From Colwellia psychrerythraea 34H (lineage in GTDB: Bacteria > Pseudomonadota > Gammaproteobacteria > Enterobacterales > Alteromonadaceae), in the NCBI RefSeq assembly GCF_000012325.1, contig NC_003910.7, positions 3,162,001-3,226,000 of the forward strand: DNA of 64,000 nucleotides, read 5' to 3'. Position numbers and translations under genes: made by a program. Positions within the stretch are counted from its first letter, which is position 1. Each line of letters begins with the position of its first letter. Of the stretch, positions 42,758-51,920 are shown piece after piece. Under the pieces are notes generated by a model. It was not told where the DNA came from. It ran no database searches and worked only from the letters and a program-made list of their open reading frames with translations.

Positions 42758-43020
42758 TACCAAATTGATTAAGTTCTTTCCCTGTCAGCTAGAATTAAAA
42801 GGCTTAGAGGCAAGGCATTGATTGCAGAGAATGGTCATTCCCTTCTCAAAATCAATAACGTAGCATCTAGACCTTTTAAACTCGCCCTTTGGGAACTCAT
42901 TGGTAAACTGATAACATCACAAAATTAGTGAAATATAGAATTACTATGTTTAACAAATTTTGTTTGTTCTAAGCTCACCAATGTAGTTCTGACTAGGGAA
43001 GAAATTTAATCAAATTGGTA
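42758..43020. mobile_element. MITE-like element with 15-bp terminal inverted repeats
   Basis: TACCAAATTGATTAA (42758-42772) and TTAATCAAATTGGTA (43006-43020) are inverted with one mismatch and are flanked by TTA on both sides, a 3-bp target duplication. The 263-bp interior has no coding frame but has partial self-complementary segments around AAAAGGCTTAGAGG. Elements with this end are frequent in Colwellia-like genomes to my knowledge. It separates the two P460 genes. Confidence 0.75.
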
Positions 43021-43046
43021 TTACTTATAAAGCTATAAAAATGAGT

Positions 43047-43089
43047 CGTTTTATCATTCGACTTTAATAGGAAATCAAATGATAAAACG
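43047..43089 (-). terminator. Terminator of the first P460 gene
   Basis: CGTTTTATCATT and AATGATAAAACG form a perfect 12-bp stem with a 19-base loop, followed on the minus strand by ACTCATTTTTAT. It lies 21 bp after the stop at 43111, so this gene is probably a separate transcript from the b561/Msr run. Confidence 0.65.
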
Positions 43090-43110
43090 GCGAGCTAACT
43101 TATAATTTTC

Positions 43111-43722
43111 TTATTTAACAGGTTTAAGACTGTCAAAATGGCCACCACCCGCTTTCATTTTCATGCCTTTACCCTGACTTAATACCGGGTAATATTGAGT
43201 AAAAACAAAGTCATCTGCCGCAGCACCAGCGTGACATGAATTACAGGACTTTGAAGGGAATGCTTTTGCTGTTTTTGACAACGTTTTATGATCCGCACTT
43301 GAAAAACTAAAATATGCCCAGTTTCCTGGTTCATCTTTAAAATGTTTTTTACTTTTAATTGTCGCTTCAAGACCGATAAAGTCGCCCATAAAATAGCCAT
43401 TACCGCTAACAGCAGACTTGGAACCAACAGAAACTAGCTCTTTAATGATGATAGTACCATCACGAAATTCACCCTTGTTTTTCCAATGTTTCCAGCTCAT
43501 AGGGTCAATATAAACATTATGAAGTTCAGGAAATGCCGCTTTCCCGTTATTCATGTCGTTGGGTGTCACGGGTGTGCCAACGTAGATCCATTCTCGATAG
43601 CCCGTTGGACGTTCAAGTTCACCGTTTTTCATTACAAACGCTTCATTTGCATAAGTGAATCCTGAAAAAATGACTTGCACAAACAGGAACGATATTGCTA
43701 TTAATACTTTATTCGCTTTCAT
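43111..43722 (-). CDS. Exported P460-type cytochrome, first copy
   Basis: 203 aa with a signal peptide (about 1-25, YANEAF). YREWIYVGTPVTPNDMN and GTIIIKELVSVG are characteristic P460 blocks, GYFMGDFIGLEATIKSKKHF and NWAYFSFS follow, and CNSCHAGAAADDFVFTQYYP provides the haem-c site and trailing motif. It is closer to canonical P460 than the second copy. Likely a periplasmic mono-haem protein dealing with hydroxylamine, NO or other redox-active nitrogen species. It is divergent from the AraC gene with only 68 bp between the starts, so the regulator probably controls it. Confidence 0.85.
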   Translation of the reverse strand: MKANKVLIAISFLFVQVIFSGFTYANEAFVMKNGELERPTGYREWIYVGTPVTPNDMNNGKAAFPELHNVYIDPMSWKHWKNKGEFRDGTIIIKELVSVGSKSAVSGNGYFMGDFIGLEATIKSKKHFKDEPGNWAYFSFSSADHKTLSKTAKAFPSKSCNSCHAGAAADDFVFTQYYPVLSQGKGMKMKAGGGHFDSLKPVK

Positions 43723-43790
43723 AATATACTCTGCTTTAATTCGTAAAAAACAACTATAGCAGCCATTACTATTAACCCTTGGTATCTGAA

Positions 43791-44744
43791 ATGCTCAAAA
43801 ACGTCGCTCATCAACTCAAATGTCCAACATCAGAATTTAATGTACTTGATGATGTCATCGATACGCTTCGTTTTCGTGGCAGTATATTCTTTCATTCGAG
43901 TCTTGCTGCTCCGTGGGGTATGTCATTATCATCGATTGAAATGCCAAGATTTCATATTGCCTTGGAAGGCGATTTTTATGTTGGGGCAGGATCCAGCAAT
44001 ATTAATGTAAATCCAATGGATATCGTCATGATCCCAGGCGGAGATATGCATTGGATAGCAGATGAAATTGAAAGCGAACGGGTGCCTTGTGAACAAGCGG
44101 GGGATGCCTGCGCTTTAGGTATGCCACTTTTTCAACAAGGTGAAATCACCAATAAGATTATGTGTGGAATAGTTGAATACGATGAAGCTATTGAACACCC
44201 TATTCTCAGCGCCTTACCCTCCATAATTCAACTTTCCAATATTCAATCGAATGATAATATTTGGATGACAGTAAAATTAATTGATGCAGAAATAATCAGA
44301 ACAAATAATAAGAAGAATAGTATTATCGACCGTTTAACTGAAGTGTTATTTATTCAGTTACTGAACAGCTTTATTGAGAAAAATGAGCACCTAACGGGTT
44401 TCTTATCAGCACTTAAAGAGCCTCGTTTGAATAAAATATTACAGCTCATCCATCAGCACCCTGAAAGACAATGGACACTAGATATTATTAGTGATGTGGT
44501 TGGTATGTCTCGTGCGACCTTACAGCGTAAATTCAAAGCTGCCATCGGTGTTTCTCCAATGGTTTATATAAGCCGTTGGCGTATGGCCAAAGCTTATCAA
44601 TTATTAAAACATTCCAATTTATCACTTGAAGGAATTGCTGATGTCATAGGATTTTCTGACGCTCGCACACTCTCACATGCCTTCAAAGATCACTATGGAG
44701 ATACACCTAGTCAATTCCGTAAAAAATTAGAGAAACTAATATAA
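43791..44744 (+). CDS. AraC-family regulator with cupin sensor domain
   Basis: 317 aa from the ATG at 43791; an in-frame TTG at 43779 is less likely. The cupin_6-type N-terminal domain has RGSIFFHSSLAAPWGMSLSS, PMDIVMIPGGDMHW and two cysteines (PCEQAGDAC). Two helix-turn-helix units close the protein (WTLDIISDVVGMSRATLQRK and LEGIADVIGFSDARTLSHAF). Divergent from a P460 cytochrome. The family commonly senses small molecules or oxidants; the cysteine pair could sense redox state. Confidence 0.9.
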   Translation: MLKNVAHQLKCPTSEFNVLDDVIDTLRFRGSIFFHSSLAAPWGMSLSSIEMPRFHIALEGDFYVGAGSSNINVNPMDIVMIPGGDMHWIADEIESERVPCEQAGDACALGMPLFQQGEITNKIMCGIVEYDEAIEHPILSALPSIIQLSNIQSNDNIWMTVKLIDAEIIRTNNKKNSIIDRLTEVLFIQLLNSFIEKNEHLTGFLSALKEPRLNKILQLIHQHPERQWTLDIISDVVGMSRATLQRKFKAAIGVSPMVYISRWRMAKAYQLLKHSNLSLEGIADVIGFSDARTLSHAFKDHYGDTPSQFRKKLEKLI

Positions 44745-44813
44745 TAACTAATACTATCTATCTAAAATCTTATTTCGTATAGTTTAAATTCGTATATAAC
44801 TAGTGAGTACCGT

Positions 44814-46031
44814 TTGGACGACCAATCTAGTAGCATTGTAGAATGTCATGAATGTGCTTTATCCGTCGATATTTCACTATTGATCGAACGACAAAAAGCG
44901 CTTTGTCCACGCTGTGGTTTTTTATTATCCTCAAAACATCATAATGCCCTTGATAGAATACTGGCGTATTCTATATCTGCCATATTTTTCTTATTATTAT
45001 CATTACCTTTTGAATTTTTAGCATTTCAGTCCAATGGAATTGAACGAAAAATTGATATTCTGGCAAGTTTAACTATTTTGAACAACAATAATTATCACGT
45101 TTTAGCTGTACTTGAAGTACTGACAATATTTGTAATACCGGCACTCATATTGTTTTCATTGATTTACCTAACCATTGCATTACGAAAAGGAATTTACCCT
45201 CGAGCTGGTCAGTATCTTTTAAAACTCACCTATAAATTATTACCTTGGAGTATGGTAGAGATATTTGTTGTTGGCGTTTTAGTGAGTTTAATTAAAATCA
45301 TTTCATTGGCTGACATTAGTCTTGGTCCATCATTTTATGCTTACATATTGTTTTCCTTAGCAATGACAGCTGCAGTGTTGCATATGGATAAACATCAATT
45401 GAATCAATTGTTGAATTATTGTAAATCAAATCAAGCGACACAAAAAAAACAGATAAAACCTACAAAACTTAAAGACGTAACGCCACGCAATCATTTGAGC
45501 CTAGCTTTAAAAAAGAGAATAAGTGTTCAAAAAACCTGGGCCTTACTGATAACGTCTATCGTCTTTTATATTCCGGCTAATATTTTACCTATTATGAATA
45601 CTCGATTTTTAGGACAAGATGAACCGAGTACTATCTTAGGAGGCGTTATTTTATTATGGGAAATGGGTTCCTATCCAATTGCTGCTGTTATTTTTGTCGC
45701 TAGTGTTGCAGTACCTATGGCAAAAATGTTGGTTTTGGTATGGTTAAATTATAGTGTTCAACACCAACATAGTCGTTTTTCTAAAGAGCGCGTGAAACTT
45801 TATCGGTTAGCTGAGTTTGTCGGACGATGGTCTATGGTTGATGTTTATGTGGTGATCATTCTGGTTACACTTATTCAACTAGGCAATACTATGAGTATTT
45901 ATCCAGGTGGGGCAGCATTAGCTTTTTCTGGTGTAGTGATCACGACCATGCTGGCGGCGATGAGTTTTGAACCGCAATTCATTTGGCAAACAAAAAACAA
46001 TTTATATAGTGAAGAGTGTAATGACCAATAA
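44814..46031 (+). CDS. pqiA: PqiA, intermembrane lipid-transport membrane subunit
   Basis: 405 aa. A zinc ribbon, CHECALSVDIS...CPRCGF, then a four-helix module; a second four-helix module (about 235-395) has IPANILPIMNTRFLGQ and FVGRWSMVDVYVV. PqiA usually has a second zinc ribbon before the second module; here the CxxC pair is missing (PTKLKDVTPRNHL). PqiA works with the MCE protein PqiB to link inner and outer membranes. The start at a TTG (44814) is uncertain: no clear Shine-Dalgarno, and an alternative start is not obvious. It overlaps pqiB by 11 bases. Confidence 0.9.
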   Translation: MDDQSSSIVECHECALSVDISLLIERQKALCPRCGFLLSSKHHNALDRILAYSISAIFFLLLSLPFEFLAFQSNGIERKIDILASLTILNNNNYHVLAVLEVLTIFVIPALILFSLIYLTIALRKGIYPRAGQYLLKLTYKLLPWSMVEIFVVGVLVSLIKIISLADISLGPSFYAYILFSLAMTAAVLHMDKHQLNQLLNYCKSNQATQKKQIKPTKLKDVTPRNHLSLALKKRISVQKTWALLITSIVFYIPANILPIMNTRFLGQDEPSTILGGVILLWEMGSYPIAAVIFVASVAVPMAKMLVLVWLNYSVQHQHSRFSKERVKLYRLAEFVGRWSMVDVYVVIILVTLIQLGNTMSIYPGGAALAFSGVVITTMLAAMSFEPQFIWQTKNNLYSEECNDQ

Positions 46032-47763
46032 CGAATATACCGATATATCTAATAAAGAGACTGATGTAAGCCCAGCAAATATTGAACAATTAAAGTCGGT
46101 ATCTATGATTTGGTTTGTACCCTTTGTTGCTTTGTTAATTGGCGCTTGGATGATTTATTATCAGTTGAGTAATGAAGGTCCAGTAATCACCATCGCGTTC
46201 GATTCTGCTGAAGGTATGGAGATAGGTAAGACTAAAATAAAATCCTATAATGTCGACATTGGTGAAGTATCTAATATCGTACTTAACGAAAATGCTGATG
46301 GCGTTATTGTAACGGCAAGAATGACAAAAAACGCAGAAAAGTTACTTAATAAAAATAGTGATTTTTGGCTAGTATCACCAGAAATATCACATACCGGAAT
46401 TTCTGGTTTAAGTACTTTGATATCAGGCGTGTATATTGAATTTTATCCCTCTTCTATTCATGAAGAAGAAGTAGATGAGTTAACATCAGAGTTTATTGCG
46501 CTAAAAGATCCACCAGTAACTCCTCCCGGAGCACCTGGTTTACATTTAACGTTAAACAGTAACGACCAGTTTGCTTACTCAAAAGGTGACCCAATCATAT
46601 ATAAAGGCTTAACGGTTGGTCAGTTTGAGCACATTCACTTTAACTTTGAAGAACGTGTAGTTTATTACAATGCTTTTATTAAAGCGCCGTATCATCAATT
46701 AGTCACCACCAACACTAAGTTTTGGGATGTTAGTGGTTTACGGATGGATTTAACGGCCGATGGTTTATCAATACAAACCGGTAACATAGAAACCATGCTA
46801 ACTAATGGGGTTACTTTTGATGTACCCAAAGGCATGGAAAATGGCGAAGAAATTACCGAACGATCGTACTTTGATATCTATGCAAATTATAAGGAGGCTG
46901 ACGATGAACGTTATAAATACTCTGTTGAATACATTGTTTTGGTCAGTAATACCATTCGCGGTTTGAGTGTTGGCGCCCCTGTTGAATATCGAGGAGTATT
47001 AATAGGGCATGTTAAATCTATTAACCTACTAGCACAAAGAAATAGCGATAGACCTCAAATTTTTGATGAAGACATAAAAATACCAATTTTAATAAGTTTA
47101 CAACCCGGAAGAGTTGGCTTACCCGATAATGAAATGGGTGTAAGCCTTATGAAACAGCAGCATCAGTTATGGATTAAAGACGGTTTAAGAGCGAGTTTAA
47201 AAACGGGTAGTTTACTGACAGGTAGTTTGTTTATTGATTTTCAGCACTATTCTGATTTGAATAATGAGGAGGAAAATACACAAAGAACTGATTTTGAAAA
47301 TAGCCAATATGGTGAATATACGATCATCCCTAGTGTTGATGATGAGTTTTCACAAATTACCGCGAAGGCAAGCCAGTTCATCGATAATCTTAATGCTCTA
47401 CCATTAGAGAAAATTTCTGGTAATACTAACGAACTTATTACTGAATTCACCCAAACAGCAAAATCATTTCAAAGTGTTAGTGATAATTTATCAGGCGTAC
47501 TTGATGGTGTGAATCAGCAGCAATTGACTCAGGAATTGAAAACGACCCTGCAAAGCTATACAAAATTAAGTAAAGATCTCTCTGCTGGTTCTAAAGGGTA
47601 TGAAGATCTTCGTCAAACATTATCGGCATTAACTAAGGTCATGAACGAATTACAGCCACTTCTTAATCAATTAAAACACCAACCTAACGGCTTAATATTT
47701 GAATCAGGTAAAGTTGATGCGATTGAACCTAAAAAATATACCCCTAATAAGAAGGCAGAATGA
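46021..47763 (+). CDS. pqiB: PqiB, MCE-domain intermembrane transport protein
   Basis: 580 aa from the ATG at 46021, which overlaps the pqiA stop; an upstream frame from 45967 is inside pqiA. One N-terminal helix (SMIWFVPFVALLIGAWMIYY), then three MCE domains (about 45-140, 165-275, 300-420) marked by KIKSYNVDIGEVSNI, PIIYKGLTVGQFEHI and APVEYRGVLIGHVKSI, then a long coiled-coil C-terminus (about 460-565). This is the needle-like tunnel that crosses the periplasm for lipids. Order and overlaps match the enterobacterial pqiABC operon. Confidence 0.95.
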   Translation: MTNNEYTDISNKETDVSPANIEQLKSVSMIWFVPFVALLIGAWMIYYQLSNEGPVITIAFDSAEGMEIGKTKIKSYNVDIGEVSNIVLNENADGVIVTARMTKNAEKLLNKNSDFWLVSPEISHTGISGLSTLISGVYIEFYPSSIHEEEVDELTSEFIALKDPPVTPPGAPGLHLTLNSNDQFAYSKGDPIIYKGLTVGQFEHIHFNFEERVVYYNAFIKAPYHQLVTTNTKFWDVSGLRMDLTADGLSIQTGNIETMLTNGVTFDVPKGMENGEEITERSYFDIYANYKEADDERYKYSVEYIVLVSNTIRGLSVGAPVEYRGVLIGHVKSINLLAQRNSDRPQIFDEDIKIPILISLQPGRVGLPDNEMGVSLMKQQHQLWIKDGLRASLKTGSLLTGSLFIDFQHYSDLNNEEENTQRTDFENSQYGEYTIIPSVDDEFSQITAKASQFIDNLNALPLEKISGNTNELITEFTQTAKSFQSVSDNLSGVLDGVNQQQLTQELKTTLQSYTKLSKDLSAGSKGYEDLRQTLSALTKVMNELQPLLNQLKHQPNGLIFESGKVDAIEPKKYTPNKKAE

Positions 47764-48386
47764 ACTCAATGAAAACACGATCCCCCCTTTTTATCAGGAA
47801 TTTTTCAATACTAGCTTTATCAACATTGGTTGTTTTTCTAAGTAGTTGTAGCTCAAATTCAGAAATTCCCTTGGAAACAAATTACTATTTACTTAATAGC
47901 CAACACTTAGCTAAAAATTCGGTAAATATTAACAAAACAGTTGTTGTAGAAGTGCTAGAACTTCCGGCTTATCTAGACCAACCACAATTAGTAATGCAGC
48001 TAAATGTACATCAATTACATTATGCTCGTTTTGATGTGTGGGCAGAGCCGCTACAAGCTGGTTTTACCAAAGCGTTAATTAATGACTTAAACTTAAATAA
48101 TAACAGTATTCAATTTGTTACTGATGAATTAAAGTCGAACAAAAAAAGTACTGATAAGTTAATTGTGAGAATAGATTATTTTCACCCCAGCACAGCTTCA
48201 AAGGTAGTATTATCTGGTGTATTTTGGACAGAGAATAATAAGGTCCAAAACATAATACAGCAGCATTTTTCCTTCGAATTATTATTAAATGAAGATGGCT
48301 ACACTCACGCAGTTGCCCAAATGCGAAGATTGGTGTCGATGATGTCAGCGTCAGTTATATTGGAGAACTATGACATAGTGAGATAG
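47760..48386 (+). CDS. pqiC: PqiC, outer-membrane lipoprotein of the Pqi system
   Basis: 208 aa. The lipobox is LSSC (about Cys30). The DUF330/ABC_trans_aux-type domain contains NYYLLNSQ, VVVEVLELPAYLDQPQLVMQ and WAEPLQAGFTKALINDL. PqiC is the outer-membrane anchor of the PqiB tunnel. The ATG overlaps the pqiB stop (ATGA). No T-tailed terminator follows; the next intergenic region holds a dispersed repeat. Confidence 0.92.
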   Translation: MNSMKTRSPLFIRNFSILALSTLVVFLSSCSSNSEIPLETNYYLLNSQHLAKNSVNINKTVVVEVLELPAYLDQPQLVMQLNVHQLHYARFDVWAEPLQAGFTKALINDLNLNNNSIQFVTDELKSNKKSTDKLIVRIDYFHPSTASKVVLSGVFWTENNKVQNIIQQHFSFELLLNEDGYTHAVAQMRRLVSMMSASVILENYDIVR

Positions 48387-48448
48387 AACTAATAAATTGA
48401 TGTCTGCTATATGATCGAAAAGCTAACGTTTGATTTTGTTGCGGTCTT

Positions 48449-48547
48449 CTTCCGCTAGGCGCAGCAAGGGAACATTAGCACCAAGATTTATTGGTGCTAA
48501 AAAGCTATGACGTTTGAAGGGTTTTCTTTGACCGTCACTTTTGCCAC
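48449..48547. repeat. Dispersed hairpin repeat, family B copy 2
   Basis: CTTCCGCTAGGCGCAGCAAG, then a perfect 10-bp hairpin TTAGCACCAA / TTGGTGCTAA, then AAAAGCTA and a tail ending ACCGTCACTTTTGCCAC. The head matches 39931-39986, and the hairpin plus tail matches 49827-49898. The rest of 48387-48762 has no gene. Confidence 0.6.
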
Positions 48548-48762
48548 AAATCCACCATTTTATGAATGAAAAAACGAGCTCAGAATGGGCTATTTAAATA
48601 CGAAAGCGAACGTAAAGAAGCAAGCTCTTATCAAGGCTTTGCTTCAACCATCAAATGATAACTTACATTACATCAATCATCGTCATCCCCACGATATTCA
48701 TCATTATTTGGATTCATACTATCACTACTATTTCTCAATCCATTTTTGAATGCAGTTTGACA

Positions 48763-49452
48763 TCAGTACAATTTATAAACACGTCGATATCCATCAATTA
48801 GGTAGATTTTACTAAAATTATGCACTAATTTTAGAGAATCATAGGCTCCCCGATATGAATCAACGTCGGCCATGCAATAAGTATTAAAGAGTGCCAGCCA
48901 ATATTCATCTACATCACCATTGGCATTGCATTTTTGATTCTTGATGCTGATCCGGTTTTCTAAAAGGAATTGGGTGTTTTCCTGAATGTTTGTCGAAGCA
49001 AATTTAGTGGCAATTGACTGAACCACTTTTTTCTTTGGCGGGTATTGACACTTATATAAATTGATTGATACCACATAACCTAAAATGTCTATCACTGAGT
49101 CATGTGTCTTGGTCGCAATCATGTTGAGAATTATTCGGGTCAGTTCTTTTTTAAATTCATTGATCCCCTTAATTGGGCTGGGAATAACAAGATGAATCCA
49201 TCGGTTTTTAGGAATTAGGTTGCCTATTTCTTCATTTAACTGTTCGACGATATTTGAGATTGGCACATCATCTGCCAACCTTGAACGTCGTTTTCCATTT
49301 TCATTTATGTGCTCAACCAGTTTGGTAACTTCTACGGCAATTCTCCGGTCATTTAGTAGTAAATAACCGTCTGGCGGATCTTCGCCATCGATATATTTAC
49401 CACCGAATTTAGACGCTAGGGTCGCAAGAACATATTCTTCATCTGGTCTCAT
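48763..49452 (-). CDS. Hypothetical protein, possible PD-(D/E)XK-type nuclease fold
   Basis: 229 aa, no signal peptide or membrane helix. The N-terminal 45 residues show an acidic helix, then DGEDPPDGYLLLNDRRIAVE and VTK (Asp28, Glu41, Lys44). An acidic residue after PP, about a dozen residues, then E-x-T/K on a strand recalls PD-(D/E)XK endonuclease-like folds, but the match is loose. The C-terminal half (SLKLVHNFSKIYLIDGYRRV) looks like a beta-rich cap. It stands alone between two family B repeats, which suggests an acquired accessory gene. A role in nucleic-acid cleavage or defence is speculative. Confidence 0.5.
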   Translation of the reverse strand: MRPDEEYVLATLASKFGGKYIDGEDPPDGYLLLNDRRIAVEVTKLVEHINENGKRRSRLADDVPISNIVEQLNEEIGNLIPKNRWIHLVIPSPIKGINEFKKELTRIILNMIATKTHDSVIDILGYVVSINLYKCQYPPKKKVVQSIATKFASTNIQENTQFLLENRISIKNQKCNANGDVDEYWLALFNTYCMADVDSYRGAYDSLKLVHNFSKIYLIDGYRRVYKLY

Positions 49453-50056
49453 GATTTATCCTTAAAGCATATCCGTACATTATCTAGACAGTACTGCAAT
49501 GGATATTTTAACTGTTAACTAGTCTTTAATTCATGTGCGTAAATTTCAAATGTTTAACTACCATAATGGCATGCTTTCGTGATCAAATTAGCTCTATAAC
49601 TGGACTAACAACTCACGCATTAATATACAAAACTAATCAATTCATATTGTTAGTATAGGATATTGGGGCGTTTTTTCGTGTAGTGCTTATCTGCTTGGTT
49701 GGTAATAGTGAACAATGCCTCTCTGGCTACCTCCCACACCACCCTTTCTTATTAGGTATTGCTGGGTTTAGGAGAACCAAATATGAGGGCACGTTAAATA
49801 GGTAAGCACATGGACAATATAGTCAATAGCAACAATATTTATTGGTGCTAAAAAACTACGCCTTTTGAGGAATTTGATTAAACCGTCACTTTTGCCACAT
49901 TACGGTTATAAACAATAAGCTAAATTTACCTCATCTTTTTTGTAGCTTATGGGGAAAAGCGGACTTTAGAAAATAATTTTTAAGTGGCCGTCTAACGAAA
50001 AAAAAAACTTTTTTATCAATGGGTAATGACTACCCATCTCATCTGTAGAAAGAAGA
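49453..50056. repeat. 604-bp intergenic region with family B copy 3 at 49827-49898
   Basis: No gene. The repeat has an imperfect hairpin (TAGCAACAA / TTGGTGCTA, one mismatch) and the tail ACCGTCACTTTTGCCAC identical to copy 2. The CTTCCGC head seen in copies 1 and 2 is missing. The region upstream of 49826 shows nothing else. A short symmetric AAGTTTTTTTT-type run near 50005 is low-complexity. Confidence 0.5.
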
Positions 50057-50833
50057 TTAAGGTAATATGGTGATGTTTTTATTGGCTAAACTTTCATTTT
50101 GAAATCGTTCAAATGTTTTTTCGATGACCCCTTCTTGATGCAATTTTGTTAAGGCATGACTTAATTCTTTAAGGTAACTTTTATTTTTTATATGCAAATA
50201 GTGATAACTATTGAAGGATAATTCTTTTAGTTTCTTTACATAGATGTGAGTATCAAACTTAATTTTTCTTAGTATTTCAATATTGACGTTATAGGATACC
50301 ATGACGTCAATGAAACCTTCTGCCATCGCCCTATAAAGGCCTGTCTTTGAGTTAAATTCTCTACAATTCAGTTTTTGTTCTATACAAAAAGCTTTCGCAT
50401 ATTGAAAATGATGGAGGTAACCAATAGTTGTATGTCGATAAGACTGACAAGATGCGATTTTATGACAAACAATAAATGCGTAAGCCTTGATTAATTCTGG
50501 CTCTAATCTGATCAGGTTTGGGTCTGCATCTCCTATATCGCGATACCTTGCGAGCACAGCATCTATTTTACCTTGTTGCAACAAAACAGACTCACGCTGT
50601 CTGTTTGTGTGTAAAAATTCTATCTGGTAATTTGCTCGTCCGTATAAGTTTGCAATGATCTCTTTCATCAGGATGACAGACTTTGTTTTTTCACCTGAAC
50701 TGGCTGAATTGATTTTGAATGATGGGATTTCAGCTGCGCTAATATGGACCACCAAAAACTGAACCAAGGCTAATACAACAAATAGAACTCTTTGCATGAT
50801 TACGGGTAACAATTGATTTTCAGGTAATTTCAC
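50057..50833 (-). CDS. Exported substrate-binding-protein-like (family 3) protein
   Basis: 258 aa from a GTG at 50833, or 246 aa from the ATG at 50797 (MQRVLFVVLALV); neither has a strong ribosome-binding site. A signal peptide ends near ISA-AEI. The mature part has the two-lobe fold of amino-acid/transporter-like solute-binding proteins (LLQQGKIDAVLARYRDIG, TGLYRAMAEGFIDVMVSYN, then a C-terminal helix HQEGVIEKTFERFQ). Four cysteines may form disulfides. No permease is adjacent; similar orphan proteins in Alteromonadales are common and of unknown role. Confidence 0.7.
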   Translation of the reverse strand: MKLPENQLLPVIMQRVLFVVLALVQFLVVHISAAEIPSFKINSASSGEKTKSVILMKEIIANLYGRANYQIEFLHTNRQRESVLLQQGKIDAVLARYRDIGDADPNLIRLEPELIKAYAFIVCHKIASCQSYRHTTIGYLHHFQYAKAFCIEQKLNCREFNSKTGLYRAMAEGFIDVMVSYNVNIEILRKIKFDTHIYVKKLKELSFNSYHYLHIKNKSYLKELSHALTKLHQEGVIEKTFERFQNESLANKNITILP

Positions 50834-51122
50834 TTTAGCAAATAAAAAATTACTGTCAACGGAAATAGTTTGGCCTGCCTATAGAGATTTTGATAAAACG
50901 TGTAATGGTATAGTTAAGGACTATATACCGCAGGGAACGGCAAAAATTAGGCTTGAAAATTCTAAGGCGCATGTGCCCCATTGCAAAATGGGTAAACCGC
51001 CACTAATAGCGTTAAGAAATCATAAGGTAATCATTGATGCTAACGACTCTATTGTAGTAACTGTTGCCATTGAACAATCGAAATTTGTTGAATACTTATT
51101 AATAAACACTCTTGCAAATTAA
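50817..51122 (+). pseudogene. Open frame of about 100 codons without a start codon
   Basis: After a TGA at 50814-50816 the frame is open to a TAA at 51120-51122 and reads like a real protein: TEIVWPAYRDFDKTCNGIVK, then YIPQGTAKIRLENSKAHVPH and CKMGKPPLIALRNHK. No ATG, GTG or TTG start precedes this; the first ATG is about 60 codons in. It overlaps the start of the divergent binding-protein gene by 17 bases. Probably the 3' remnant of a gene whose 5' part was lost. The family is not recognised; a CTG start is a weak alternative. Confidence 0.4.
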
Positions 51123-51158
51123 CCTTTAACTGCATTCTGCTTAATCATATTATCTCTA

Positions 51159-51920
51159 TTATTGCTTTATCTGATAACCACTTTTAAATATCCAGGCAAC
51201 GGCTAATAAACAAAAAGCTAAAAAGCCGCTCATCACACATAAGCTTGTTATTAAACTTACGTCAGCCACTTCATAAAAACTCCATCGAAAGCCACTAATT
51301 AAATAAAATACGGGGTTAAATTGCGTTACCGTTTGCCAAAATGGCGGTAACATACTGACGGAGTAAAAGGTACCTCCTAAGAAAACAAGTGGGGTGATGA
51401 CAATAAGTGGTATCACTTGTAGCTTTTCAAAGTTGTCTGCCCAAATGCCAATAATAAAACCAAATAAACTAAAAGTTATCGCAGTCATCACTAAAAAGAA
51501 TAACATCCAAAATGGATGTGCTATTTCAAGGGGGACAAACAAATGCGCTGTTGCTAAAATAATTAACGCTAACAAAATCGATTTAGTCGCTGCAGCGCCC
51601 ACATAACCTAGCAATACTTCAAAAGAAGATATTGGAGCAGAAAGTAATTCGTAAATAGTGCCAGTGAACTTAGGAAAATATATACCAAATGACGCATTAG
51701 AAATACTTTGTGTTAATAGCGATAACATAATTAAGCCCGGTACAATAAAAGCACCGTAACTAACACCATCTATTTCAGTAATACGAGAACCAATCGCAGA
51801 GCCAAAAACAATAAAATAAAGTGATGTTGAAATCACTGGAGAGATAATACTTTGAAAAATAGTGCGTTTTGTACGCGCCATTTCAAATTTATAAATGGCC
51901 GAAACAGCGTAACGATTCAT
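51159..51920 (-). CDS. ABC-2-type exporter permease (YadH-like)
   Basis: 253 aa with six helices and the ABC-2 signature [20 protein letters not shown] near the C-terminus. SFVGYVGAA-type helix 2-3 loops and [15 protein letters not shown] match the YadH group. It pairs with the ATPase encoded just upstream (4-base overlap). In E. coli yadGH form the same pair; the exported compound is unknown. No further efflux partners are nearby. Confidence 0.9.
   Translation of the reverse strand: MNRYAVSAIYKFEMARTKRTIFQSIISPVISTSLYFIVFGSAIGSRITEIDGVSYGAFIVPGLIMLSLLTQSISNASFGIYFPKFTGTIYELLSAPISSFEVLLGYVGAAATKSILLALIILATAHLFVPLEIAHPFWMLFFLVMTAITFSLFGFIIGIWADNFEKLQVIPLIVITPLVFLGGTFYSVSMLPPFWQTVTQFNPVFYLISGFRWSFYEVADVSLITSLCVMSGFLAFCLLAVAWIFKSGYQIKQ

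Noticed and set aside
48763..49452. Calling the hypothetical gene a restriction enzyme
   Set aside because: Only a loose D...E-x-T/K pattern is present, no methylase is nearby and the catalytic lysine position is uncertain.
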